Shown here piece by piece: positions 25,127 through 36,400 of a stretch of 64,000 nt of DNA (its first letter is position 1; each line of letters opens with the position of its first letter). The notes beneath the pieces were generated by a model. That model did not search any database. It saw only the letters and a program-made list of their open reading frames with translations, and was not told the DNA's origin. The position numbers were made by a program, and so were the translations under genes. The DNA comes from Phycisphaerales bacterium (GTDB lineage: Bacteria > Planctomycetota > Phycisphaerae > UBA1845 > UTPLA1): positions 307,434 to 371,433 of the forward strand of contig JAKSDK010001806.1 of assembly GCA_022360095.1 (NCBI GenBank), given 5' to 3'.

Positions 25127-28100
25127 ATGACGCGTTATTCGAGCTTTTCCATCAACCTGCGATATGGTTGTTTACTTGTCATTCTGGCGCTGGCGCCTTA
25201 TGCGCTCGCAACTCGGGCGTCTGCGGGGACATGTCAGGTCACACCGTCACCCTCATGGAAAAACTCGATTCAGTTTCCAGAAGATTCATTCCGAGCCAAC
25301 AGCGGAGCGCCCGGTGAGCCGAGTTGGGTGAAATTCACGATACTGACCTGCAATCCGACGACGGTCTATTATCAGGACAGTGTTCAGTTTGAGTTTCACT
25401 TTGATTTCGCGACTCAAATCCTCGATCCGCTGCTGGGACTGAGCCTCGAAGATTTTAACAACGTCACCCTTTTCAACGGTGGACGTGAGGCTTTTCTCGG
25501 GGCGGTGGTCATCCCGCCGCCTGCGTTGCCTCCGCTGACAGCAATTCCTGAATACGGCATCCAAATCATCGGGCAGGACCCGATCGATCCGCAGGTCATT
25601 GTCGATTTGTTCAATGCCGTTCGAAATACGGTCATCGCCGACGCCGGCGTGCAGCCGCTATACTTCCCGACGTTTGAACAGCTCGAAACCGCCGAGCAAA
25701 ATACCGCATTGTTTGCCGCCAACGGGATCGAAATCAGTTCACCTGCGCGATGGGCCGACGGCAATAGCTGCTATTCGCAAGGCTGGGCATTGGGGCGTTT
25801 GAAGTTTGTCCCCGCAGACCAAATCGATGCGGCGTTCCTCGCGGGCGACTTGAAGATCGATGACATCCTTCTCACCGACGGAATACCGGCCAGCATTCCG
25901 CTGGTTGCAGGCATCGTCTCGCTTGCCCCGGCCACGCCCAACTCGCATGTGGTCATTTTGGCCAATACCTTTCAGGTTCCGTTTACCTTCCTGGGGCTTC
26001 AGGCCGACGCCGACAAGGCCTTGAGCATGATTGGAAAACGGGTGGCACTTCGAGTCTTTGAGAAGCCTGTCACCGGTCTGTTCGGGCTCGGAACCTTTAT
26101 TTGCGACGTTCGCTTCATCGACGCCGACGGACTGACCCAGCAGGAAACGGATGAGGTCCTCGCGCTCAAGATTCCCCCTCCGCTGAACATCCAACCCATC
26201 GCGCCGCTGGGAAACCTGAGCGCGTCCACGAACGGGATGACACCGTCGGACATCGACCATTTCGGCGGAAAGGCCGCCAATTTCGGCTTCCTTCGCCGAG
26301 CGATTCCGAACGACTCGCCCGTTTCGCTCGCCATCTCCTTCGACCTCTGGACGGATTTCCTAAACCAAACGCTGGTCGGCGGCATGACACTCAAACAGGA
26401 GATCGACGCGATTCTTTCGCAACACACCGTTTTCCCGCCGCCGGACGCGCAGGCGCTGGCCGACGCTCTCGACACGATCCGCGATATGATCAAGGATGAC
26501 ACCAATTTCACCCCGCAGCAGGAAGCGGACATCCTCGCACTTCTCCAAGACCCCCAATTCGGATTCGACCCTGTCAAGAAAATCCGATTTCGAAGCTCGA
26601 CCAACGTCGAGGACAGTGAGCAATTCACGGGAGCGGGACTCTATGACAGCAACAGCGGGTGTCTGGTCGATGATCTCGATGCAGATCAGATCGGCCCGAG
26701 CTTCTGCGATCCGACCAATGCAAACGAACGCGGCGTCTTCCGCGCCATTCGCCGGGTGTTTGCCAGCTTCTACAACGACAATGCGTATCTCGAACGACTT
26801 CGTCACGGCGTGGACGAAGACGACGTCGGCATGGCCATCCTGGTTCATCATTCATTCCCCGATGAGATCGAACTCGCCAATGGTGTGGCGACGTACGAAC
26901 GCAAGGGCGGTTTCTTTAACGACAGCATTTTGCTCGTGACCCAAGACGGAGCGAACTCCGTCACCAATCCGGAGAACGGCGCAATCCCGGAAGAAGTCGA
27001 CGTTAATGTCGTTTCGCCAACCACGTTTCAGGTCACGCTCTCCGCCTCCTCCAATCTCGTGTTGCTTGGAGAAACTGTGATGGACTGGCAGGCCGACTAC
27101 GTTGAACTTTCGCAATTGCTGCTCGCCGTTGCCGATCAGTTTGAATCTGAAACAGGCAAGACGGCGTTTGTATTGGATTTCGAATACAAAAAGATGGCGC
27201 CGGGTGGCGGCGTCCTTCCCGCGGGGGGGCTGGTCGTCAAGCAGGTTCGTGAAATCCCGCAGCCCGATACCACGCCCAGCATCACGCCGTTTCTCTTGAA
27301 CGAACCTACCCAATTTGTCACCAACGGGAGTCCGCCGGGCCGTGTCAAAGCGCGCTGGACCCTTTCCACCAAAAATCTGCGCCTTGATCCGGCTACATTG
27401 GCCACGACGAGCATCTATGCCGACGCCTCATTCTCTTTCAACGACGGCTGCACCATCCTTGCACTCGATGGTAACATTCCGACCCTCCCGGGCGCGAGCC
27501 ACAGCTATGACGCGGTCAACAAAAGGACGGCGGACACCTGGGTGCTGAATGAACTACCCAATCCGCGAACCTACACCCTGAATACCCGCAACCTGGGTCT
27601 GCTCGTTTCTCCCGCCGAAAGTCCGATTCTCACGCTTCGAGATCTCGGCGAAGTGTCGCTCATTGAGGTGCAGGTGCAACACGCGAATCCGGTGCCGCCC
27701 AACATGGTCACGATGGAAAACGTGATTATGCGTCCAATCGGCGAATATTTCGATGCACCGCCAACCATTCCCTGTGGCGGAAGGCAGTATGACTTTCCGG
27801 GCGGTGTGTTCGTCACTACGTGCTTTTCGATTCAACCAATCGGACCGATTTGCGGCGGGTGCACTCCTATCCTGGATCGCTTCCACGAAACGACCATCGA
27901 GGGCATTACGAGTGAACCGCTCGTGTTGCGCAGTCTCTTCTCGCAATCCTACTCCGCAAGCAACCACGCTTTTTTCGAAGTCCTAAGATTCGAACCGATT
28001 CTGGACCCCGGTGTGCCGGCTCACTTGTTGGATGAACTCGTGGCTCAAGACATCCGGGTGATCCAAATAGACATCAATAACCTTGGAAACCCCTCCGGCA

Positions 28101-28345
28101 TCACGCTTTCGTTCTTCAATGATGCCGAAGTGGGCAGGGTTTGCGGTCCTTGCAGCAATCTCGCCGTCGGCGACATCAACGGCGACACCCTGATGAACGG
28201 TGACGATATTTCCGACTTTATTTCTGTACTAATTAATACGCCGGCCGGTCCAAACGAAACATGCGTCGCCGATATGAACAGCGACACGTTCGTCAATCCG
28301 AATGACATCCCGCTATTTGTTGAGGCCGTGCTGGGAATTCAATAG
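25127..28345 (+). CDS. Secreted ATP-grasp (PPDK/PEP-synthase N-terminal-like) protein with dockerin tail
   Basis: Start at ATG 25127 after GGGAGAGAG; a TTG 15 bases earlier is less likely. 1072 residues. Signal peptide residues 1-30. Residues about 375-720 resemble the nucleotide-binding N-terminal domain of pyruvate phosphate dikinase and PEP synthase: FGGKAANFGFLRR, IRFRSSTNVEDSEQFTGAGL (residues about 486-505), VGMAILVHHSFPDE, LDFEYKK. Those enzymes transfer phosphate from ATP through a histidine; the phosphohistidine and PEP-binding domains are absent here. The C-terminus (about 1012-1072) is a dockerin pair: GDINGDTLMNGDDISDF and ADMNSDTFVNPNDIPLF. An ATP-dependent domain in an exported protein is odd; the true activity is unknown. 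Confidence 0.8.
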   Translation: MTRYSSFSINLRYGCLLVILALAPYALATRASAGTCQVTPSPSWKNSIQFPEDSFRANSGAPGEPSWVKFTILTCNPTTVYYQDSVQFEFHFDFATQILDPLLGLSLEDFNNVTLFNGGREAFLGAVVIPPPALPPLTAIPEYGIQIIGQDPIDPQVIVDLFNAVRNTVIADAGVQPLYFPTFEQLETAEQNTALFAANGIEISSPARWADGNSCYSQGWALGRLKFVPADQIDAAFLAGDLKIDDILLTDGIPASIPLVAGIVSLAPATPNSHVVILANTFQVPFTFLGLQADADKALSMIGKRVALRVFEKPVTGLFGLGTFICDVRFIDADGLTQQETDEVLALKIPPPLNIQPIAPLGNLSASTNGMTPSDIDHFGGKAANFGFLRRAIPNDSPVSLAISFDLWTDFLNQTLVGGMTLKQEIDAILSQHTVFPPPDAQALADALDTIRDMIKDDTNFTPQQEADILALLQDPQFGFDPVKKIRFRSSTNVEDSEQFTGAGLYDSNSGCLVDDLDADQIGPSFCDPTNANERGVFRAIRRVFASFYNDNAYLERLRHGVDEDDVGMAILVHHSFPDEIELANGVATYERKGGFFNDSILLVTQDGANSVTNPENGAIPEEVDVNVVSPTTFQVTLSASSNLVLLGETVMDWQADYVELSQLLLAVADQFESETGKTAFVLDFEYKKMAPGGGVLPAGGLVVKQVREIPQPDTTPSITPFLLNEPTQFVTNGSPPGRVKARWTLSTKNLRLDPATLATTSIYADASFSFNDGCTILALDGNIPTLPGASHSYDAVNKRTADTWVLNELPNPRTYTLNTRNLGLLVSPAESPILTLRDLGEVSLIEVQVQHANPVPPNMVTMENVIMRPIGEYFDAPPTIPCGGRQYDFPGGVFVTTCFSIQPIGPICGGCTPILDRFHETTIEGITSEPLVLRSLFSQSYSASNHAFFEVLRFEPILDPGVPAHLLDELVAQDIRVIQIDINNLGNPSGITLSFFNDAEVGRVCGPCSNLAVGDINGDTLMNGDDISDFISVLINTPAGPNETCVADMNSDTFVNPNDIPLFVEAVLGIQ

Positions 28346-28911
28346 CCTCAACACCTTACTATTGGCCTACCCAACGTTGCGGAAAACCGCGTAACTTGTG
28401 CATACAAACCGAGTTCGCGGCGATTTGGATCTTCATTCATCCAAATCGTCAAAGCTGTGAAATCCAAAACGGCAACTCAAAATTAGCATGTCTTAGCAAT
28501 AACTTCATTTTCTATTTTTTCGCAGAAGCCGTAGTCTTAAGATTGCAGATGAAGGCGAGTCGTAACAAAATAGGCGGCATATTTTTTTAATGTTGCGCGA
28601 GCGCAACGATCAAATCTTTCGTCTATGTAAATAAGCAGGGAAAGACCTCCCCACCTTTACATCTTGTTTGGGCCTTGGAGTGGTAGGCTTCAGGTTCGTC
28701 GGGGTCCGGAGGTTAGGTTCAAGAGAAGGAAGCAATTTACCACAAACGGGATCATGCGCGAGCTGCGAAGGGCCAAGGTGGAGTTGGCAAAGGGCTGGGC
28801 GGTTGCGGTCTGCAACCTGCTCGTCTTCAGCAAGCACATCAGCGATCCCGCGGATTACAGTTCAACGTCGAGTTTAATCTTTGAGTTCCCGATTTCAGCG
28901 GAGTTGCGGTC
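28346..28911. other. Intergenic region, no gene seen
   Basis: A 566-base, AT-richer gap in which only short shadow frames occur. It contains a perfect 7-base stem GTTGCGC-GA-GCGCAAC at 28592-28607 behind a T-rich stretch (ATTTTTTTAA), and the following region up to 28860 has no recognised motif. It may hold the promoter of the TPR gene. No RNA gene is evident. Confidence 0.5.
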
Positions 28912-30417
28912 ATGTCTCAGATACGTAAACAATCGGTCGGCCGGTTAAATCTGCGATTTGTCGTCAGGCGAGTTGTTCCCAGTTCGATCCTGGCCATCTC
29001 GGTCATCATGGTTTTGGTGGCGTTGTCGTCTCCTCCTTCGCCTTCGTCGTCTCCGTCCGCATCGCCATCTTCGCCTTCCTCTCTTTCCATACCGTCGCTA
29101 CAGCAGAAGCTGATTAACAAACTGCTCGCGACGTTGGATAACCCCGACGAGTCCTTGGTGAATAAGCATGACGCGCAGTATCAACTCGGTTCCATCTATC
29201 ACGAGCTTGGAGTCCTTGATGAAGCGCGGTTTTATTTTGGCGACATGGAAACGACCTACGCCGAAATCGCAATCGATCCGTCAAGCTCAAGTTACCTGGT
29301 TGACGACGGTGCGTTTATGGCCGGTTCCATTGATTCGGAACTGGGGGAAGTCGAATCAGCGCTTTCACGTCTGAACAAATTTCTGATCGCATTTCCCGAG
29401 AGCAATCTTCGCGACCATGCATATTTTCTGGTCGGCGATCTTTATGCGAAAGTGGAAAACTACGACAAGGCCATCGCGAGCTATGACATCGTCGTTTCGG
29501 AATTTCCTGAATCCGAATTCGTGGTGGATTCGCTGATCGGCATTGGGAAAGTCCACTGGGCGAAGCTTGAATACGACAAAGCCGCTGAAATCCTTCGTAC
29601 GACGATTGTAGACCATATCGAAGACGAAGACGCCGTGTTCGCCGTCATCACGTTGAACCAGGTGCTTGTCGACGATCAGATCGGCGGTTGCTGCGGGTCG
29701 AACTGCTGCAACGATTTCGGCACCACGCCGACGATCGATCACTTTGCAGAAATCAAAGAGAACGTCTCCATCGCTAACGGGCTGGGCAACTCAGGAGGGA
29801 TGATGCAGGCAAACCTGGACTTCACGCGATTCGTGTCGTTTCTTGCCCGTTGTCGCCGGTTTGAAGTTCTTCCATCACAGGCCAATGAGTTGTTGATCGA
29901 GCCTGTCGAATTGATGAACAGTACGGATCCCAATTCACCTTTGACCAAAGCTGCAGAGCTTGAGCGCACACGGTTTGTTTTTGTCGAGGATGAACAAGGG
30001 GCCATCTCGGCAGCCAAGAAAATCGCCAAATTCGGAAAAACCGTGCAAGACTTTGACCTGTATTTTCGGGCACAGGACATGCTGATGCAGTTTTACAGTT
30101 CGACGGGCGAATTCGGTCCGATGGCGGACGTCGCGAACAGCACGATTGCCGAAGAACTGGGGCCGGTGGAAACCGGGAAAGCGCACCAGCAACTGGGCCT
30201 CGCGTTGTTTCACCAGGGTGACCTCGATGGGGCGCACGAATCCTTCGCAAAAGTCATCGACAATCAGTCCCTTGATGATGATTTGCGCTCCGCCGCCATG
30301 TTGTATGCGTCGCAGACCCTTCAAGCCATGAATCGTAGCGTCGAGGCGAAAGATATTATTCAAAAACTCATTGCTGACTATCCGGAGAGTTCCGCAGCTT
30401 CGGTCGCGATGGAGTAA
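28912..30417 (+). CDS. TPR-repeat protein with Ser-Pro linker
   Basis: A 501-residue protein. Residues about 22-42 form a signal or membrane anchor (SSILAISVIMVLVALSS), followed by a low-complexity Pro/Ser linker (residues 40-62). Tetratricopeptide repeats fill the rest: QYQLGSIYHELGVLDEARFY, YFLVGDLYAKVENYDKAIASYD, DSLIGIGKVHWAKLEYDKAAE, HQQLGLALFHQGDLDGAHESF. A short Cys cluster (GGCCGSNCCNDF) interrupts the series at about residue 262. TPR proteins of this shape (YbgF-like) scaffold envelope complexes. It lies 42 bases before the giant RHS gene, so the two are likely co-transcribed and may work together. Confidence 0.85.
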   Translation: MSQIRKQSVGRLNLRFVVRRVVPSSILAISVIMVLVALSSPPSPSSSPSASPSSPSSLSIPSLQQKLINKLLATLDNPDESLVNKHDAQYQLGSIYHELGVLDEARFYFGDMETTYAEIAIDPSSSSYLVDDGAFMAGSIDSELGEVESALSRLNKFLIAFPESNLRDHAYFLVGDLYAKVENYDKAIASYDIVVSEFPESEFVVDSLIGIGKVHWAKLEYDKAAEILRTTIVDHIEDEDAVFAVITLNQVLVDDQIGGCCGSNCCNDFGTTPTIDHFAEIKENVSIANGLGNSGGMMQANLDFTRFVSFLARCRRFEVLPSQANELLIEPVELMNSTDPNSPLTKAAELERTRFVFVEDEQGAISAAKKIAKFGKTVQDFDLYFRAQDMLMQFYSSTGEFGPMADVANSTIAEELGPVETGKAHQQLGLALFHQGDLDGAHESFAKVIDNQSLDDDLRSAAMLYASQTLQAMNRSVEAKDIIQKLIADYPESSAASVAME

Positions 30418-30459
30418 TGATCTAGCGCGTTCCCATTGACGACCACAGGAGCATTTGCC

Positions 30460-33400
30460 ATGCAAAAGCCGTTCCGAAAAACCGTCTATCTGTTGTTGAT
30501 GATCCTGGCGATTGAAGCGCGCGTGTCAGACGCCTACGCCGATTGCAATGACTGCAACAGGGGCAGCCCGATCTCGTTCGCGAATTTTAATCTGAATGGT
30601 GTCGTCAACGGCACCATCTGTAAGGACGAGACGGTCGGAATCTATATCAAGACGACCGACACGGACTCCTGCTCCGGCGGATGCAGCACCATCACGAGAA
30701 GTGACGACACAAAGCTGGACATCACGATCCGCGACCCCTTGGGAACGGTCATCATTAGCCTCACGAATGTCGACCAAAATAGCCCGGGCGAAATATGGCA
30801 ATATAGTCTTCCGGCCGACATGCTTGGCACGTATGAAATCGACGTGACGTCGGATGACCTGTGCGATTGGGCCAACGACTTTCCCGTCTCACAATCCAAA
30901 ACATTTGAAGTGATCAATTGTTGCGATCCGTGCGAAATCCTATGTGATGATACCGACTGCAACGACAATGGAATTCCGGACGCCTGCGACGTCGACCCGA
31001 ACGACCCGGACGGCGACGGTGTCGTGAGCCATGATTGCAATGACAACGGCGTTCCGGATGAGTGCGAGATCGCCGACGGTACGCTGCCGGATTGCGACGG
31101 CGACGGCGTGGCGGATGAATGCGGCGGAGCATGTCCGCCCGTCCATGTCGTGTTCGTCATGGACACGTCCGGCTCGATGAATGACGAGGGAAGTGCGCTG
31201 TGTTTCAGTATCGAACAGGTTATCGAGGATCTTCAGCAGACACACAATATTGCCGTGACCAGCGAGCTGCTGGGAATCACATGGGCGCGCTGGTGTTTGA
31301 CCGATACGGTCACCAATCTGCTGGGTTCCTCCGTCCCTGGCAATCCGCCTCCATGCTGTACGACGGTTAACCACGTAGAGGATTGGGGACCGGCCACGGC
31401 CACCGTGGCGGCGCTCTATCCATGGCCGAACGGCCTGCGCGTCATTGTGCCGATCAGCGACGAAGGACCCAACGACGGAAACTGGTGCTGCGCCAACTGC
31501 AACAGCGGCGACTGTGACACCGTCCGGAGCGACGATCTTGAGTCGATTCTCCATGCCATCCAGGTCGCGAACGATCACGGCGTCATTGTTTCACCGATCA
31601 CCGGCACAGGTTACCAAAGCTGTTCGATCGATTGCGTTGAGGATATGGCCGCTCTCCTGGCGAGCCAGACCGAGGGCCAGTGGATCTCGTCAACCCACGC
31701 GGCCAACGATTTGCCTGCTGCGATTATCGACATCGTCAACGCGGCGTGTGATGCGTTCGATGATTGTGATGGCGACGAGATCCCGGACGCTTGTGAAGTC
31801 GATTGCAACGAAAACCAGATTCCGGACGAATGCGAAATCGATGCCGACCCCAGTCTCGACCAAAATCTAAACGATATCCTGGACGAGTGTGAGACGCCTC
31901 CGACCGCCGTGATCATCGTCAAGACCGCGGCTGACGATCAAGTGCTTTCTCCCGATGGCGACGGCATCTACCGTATTCCGGAATGTACCGATCTGAAGCT
32001 GGACGGCTCCACGTCGACACCCAATGTGCCAGGAGGATTGTCATTCGCGTGGGATCTCGACGGACAAAGCGTGTTCGATCCCGCCGATGCGCAAACGCCC
32101 GATGTTCTCTACTCCAATGTCAGCGACGGCCAGGCCGAAGGCCTCTTCGTCATACAACTGCAGGTGACAAATGAGCCCGGGACGCAGGCGGAAGCGGAAA
32201 TTGAGATCAGATTTCAGGATACCGAGCCGCAAGCATCGCTTGTTGGCCCGGACGAGGCTGCGCCGGGTGAGTTGGTTTGCATGGAAGGCGCCGTACATGG
32301 ACCATGCGACCCGATCACCGTGCTGGAGTGGGATTTTCACTATGACGGCACGTTTAATCCTGAATTGATCGGCGAGATTCCGAACGATCTGACGCCATGC
32401 AGGAGTTGGCAGGCGCCACCTCCCGGTTATGTCGTCGCCATGCGGGTCGTTGACGCCGATGGCAGCGAAGTCATCCTGACGCATCCGATCGCCATCGTCG
32501 GGAGCAACCCGCCTTACTCTTCCATTTCGAACGATCTTACGTTGGATTCGAAATACCACGTACACGAAGAACCGGGCGGCGCCGTCATACGACACCGAGC
32601 GCAGCTACGCGCCGTGAACACTGGTGAGCGCGCTGCTGACGGGCCGATCTATGCAACCTTCGATAATCTTACGCCGTCCGGCACGATGATCACAACCGCC
32701 GTTCAGGGTGGGCCGCTGGACGCACTCGGCATTCCATACATCGAAATGCTCGCGAACGGCCTGACCCTTGAGCCGGGCGAACCGACCGACTGGATCTGGG
32801 TGGAGTGGGATATCCCTCAAGGCGCCGCCGAGCCTTTCGGTTACGACTCCGACGTTTTCGTTCTGCAGCGGCCGCCTTATTTCGTGACCGATTTCATCGA
32901 CACGGCCACGGAGGGCGTCCTTTATGAATACGGCGCCGAGGCCGTGGACCCCGAAGATCTTCCGATTTATTACGAATTGGGTACGCTTTTGAGCAGCCCG
33001 GCCGCCAGCGCGAACCCGCCGGACGGCATGTCGATTAATTCGACCACGGGATTAGTCACGTGGTTGCCGAGTCAGACCGCCGACGCCGAAGAGCCCCACA
33101 TCGTCACAATCATTGCCCGTGACAGTTACGCGGGCCTGCATGCCGTTCAGGAATACACCATCGACGTCCAGCCGGTCAACGTCGCGCCGGAAATCCACTC
33201 CATACCCGATACGGTTGCCGTTGTCGGCCAGCCTTACGAATACGCCATTGATGCCAGCGACCCGGACAACGACATCTTGACGCTTGTAAATAACAGCTAT
33301 TCACTTTTCCTTCCGCCGGAGGGCGCCTCCCTTATCGATGACAACGGGACGGTCAAGGTCATCATGACCCCCACCGAAACCGGTTTCTTTTCCATCAATC

Positions 33401-36400
33401 TGCGCGTCACGGACGGCGAACTGACGACTCCGCAAGACTACGTGTTGAACGTTGTGACCTGCCTGCCTGCCGACCGTCCCGTCATCCTGCGGGACTCGGA
33501 TTGCGTATTGCCGGGCATGGAAGACTGTGAAAAAGGCGTGGAGGGTGAGCCGTACACCAAACAGGTTGAGCTGGCGTACGAACCTCCGGACACCAACGTG
33601 TTGTTCTTCCTGGACGTCGCGCCGGAAGGGATGTTGATCGATGAAGAAACGGGCCTGATTCAATGGTTGCCCTCGTTCAATTCACACGGCACGAGGGTCG
33701 TTCGTGTCCGAGCTGTCTCGACGGGTGATTGCCAGGACACGTATGCATTCACCATCGATGTCGAGGATCGCAACGCGCCGCCGCAAATCCTTACCGACGA
33801 TTTGAACGATGCGACGGAGGGCGTTCAGTTCATTCAATTCATCGAGGTGACGGACCCTGATGAAGATCATCCTCTTGAGTTTGCTCTCAATCAGAAGCCA
33901 CCTGGAATGCTCATCAACTCGGAAACGGGCCAGATCTTGTGGACACCATCGCAAACGGCGGCCGCAGACTCCCCCTATGACGTGACCGTGATTGTCACGG
34001 ACCCTGAGGGTGCTCCGGATGAGCGAACGTACCAGGTGAATGTCAACGAAGTAAACGTTCCTCCGGACATCACGTCTTTGCCGATCTCCGTGGTTACGGA
34101 AGGCGATTTGTATTCATATCCGGTCACTGCATTTGACATCGACAATCCCGGTGATCCCGACGGCCAGTTGCTGACCTACAGCCTGGATTTCGCGCCGCCG
34201 GGTATGGAAATAAATGTGGGCGGCGTCAAAGGGTTGATTGAATGGCCGACGCCCCTGGGTAGCTCAGAAGACAGCCCCTACTTCGTTCAGGTTTCCGTGA
34301 GCGACGGTGTCAACACCGTTGCCCAGCCGTTCGAGGTGAACGTTTATCCTATTCCTCCGATCCCGAACAATCCGCCTCAAATCGTGATTCCGCCCTATCC
34401 GCAGTCGTTTGCGATTGTAGACGAAGATTACTCATATGATGTTGTCGCGACGGATGTGGATGTAGACAACGGCGAAGACACGCTGCACTATCGTCTCGAA
34501 GATGCGCCGGCGTCCATGCAAATTGACGACTGGGACGATCCTAATCCCGGTCGCATCACGATGACGCCGAACAACGGCGATCTGACCCCCGAGCTTGAAC
34601 CAAAAGTGTATGAGGTTCGGGTTATCGTCGAAGACGAACGGGACGGATGGGCAATTCTGACCTATGGCTTGGCTGTTTATCCGCTAGGTGCAGGCAACCA
34701 GCCTCCCCGGATCATTTCAGAACCGGTGTTCGTCGCCCAAGTGAACCAGCAGTATGAATACGTGGTCGAGGCCGCGGACCCGGACGACGCCGACTTGGAT
34801 TTCGATATCGTCCCTGCGCCTGAGAACGGTCCGGACGGCGGTCCGCTTCTTGCGCCGCCAAGCGGTATGGATATCAATCCGCATCCGACCGATTCGAAAA
34901 AGGCCGTTATCACATGGACACCCTCCGTCGACGACGTGGGGATGCGCTGGATCAAAGTTACGGTGACTGACAACAATCACCCCGAGCCGAGTTACCAGAT
35001 TTATACGCTCACGGCTTCGGTCGTCGGCACCAACAATCCGCCCCGGATCGATTCCACGCCACCTCAATCCGCCGTGGTCGATGTCGAATACTACTACGAT
35101 GTCGAAGTTGATGATCCGGACCCTGCCGACACGCATAGATTCGAGTTACTCGCGAGACCCACGGGCGCAACAATCGATGAGCAGACCGGCGAGATCCGCT
35201 GGACGCCGACTGCAGCACAGGTCGGAGTGCGCAACTTCGACGTCAAAGTCACGGACTCCGGCGAAGCCTGGGCAAGGCAGTATTGGGGCGTTGCCGTCAA
35301 TGAGCCCGGCGACCCATGCGCAAACGTGCCTCCGGAAATCACGTCGGAGCCTGACCCCGATGAGCGATTGATCCAGGCGGGAGCCACGTGGTCGTATGAT
35401 GTCATTTTTGACGACGACAATATCGGAGATCCGGATTGCAGCGAGAACCTGACGCTGACGCTGGAACAGCGTCCGTCCGGGATGAACTTCGACGACACCA
35501 ATCCCAATCGCATTGTGTGGACGACAACGGACCCTGATGACGTGGGTACGCATATCGTCGCGGTGCGCGTGACGGATGCGCGAGGCGCCTGGTATCAGCA
35601 AACATTCGATCTCCACGTTTCGAACGTCCTGGGCAATCACGGTCCTCAAATCACAAGTACGCCACCGGCGCTGGCTCAAGTCGGTGTTGAGTATCTCTAT
35701 GAAGTGACGGTATTCGACGAAAACTCCGAGGATGTGCTCACGATTACATTGGAGCAAAAGCCGTCGGGCGCGAGCATCACACAAATTGACAACAATCTGG
35801 CAGAAATTCGCTGGACGCCGGACCCGAATCAGGTCGGCCCCAATACATTTGGTGTCAGAGTCACGGACGAACATGGGGCATGGCAGCAACAGAACTTTGA
35901 ACTGACCGTGTCGCTGACCGGACAGAATCACCCGCCGGAGATTTCATCGGAGCCGATTTTTGTCGTCGCCCAAGGTGATCTGTACACCTATCAGGTCGAT
36001 GCAAGCGATCCCGATTCCGGAGACACGCTGACGTACTCTCTCGATCTTCACCCGGATGATATGACCATCCATCCGAATACCGGCTTGATTCAGTGGCAAA
36101 CTGCGCCCGACGAGGCCGTCTTCACGCATCAGGTCAAGGTCCGCGTGGAAGATCAACACGGCGCATGGGCGACACAAACGTACTCACTAAGTGTCTCCAC
36201 GGACGGAACGAATCGCGCGCCGCGCATCATCAGTACGCCTTCACACCTCGTGGAGTTGGGGCAGGTGTACACCTATGAAATGGAAGCAGTGGACGAAGAC
36301 GGCGATACACTTCAGTGGACTCGGCCGGAGCAGCCGCCGGTGGGCTCGGTGAACCTGGTGGTCGATCCGGACACAACCACGGCGACGCTGACCTGGGACA

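Noticed and set aside
28592..28607. GTTGCGC-GA-GCGCAAC palindrome as a terminator
   Set aside because: The stem is short with a two-base loop, and no T run follows on either strand at the right place.
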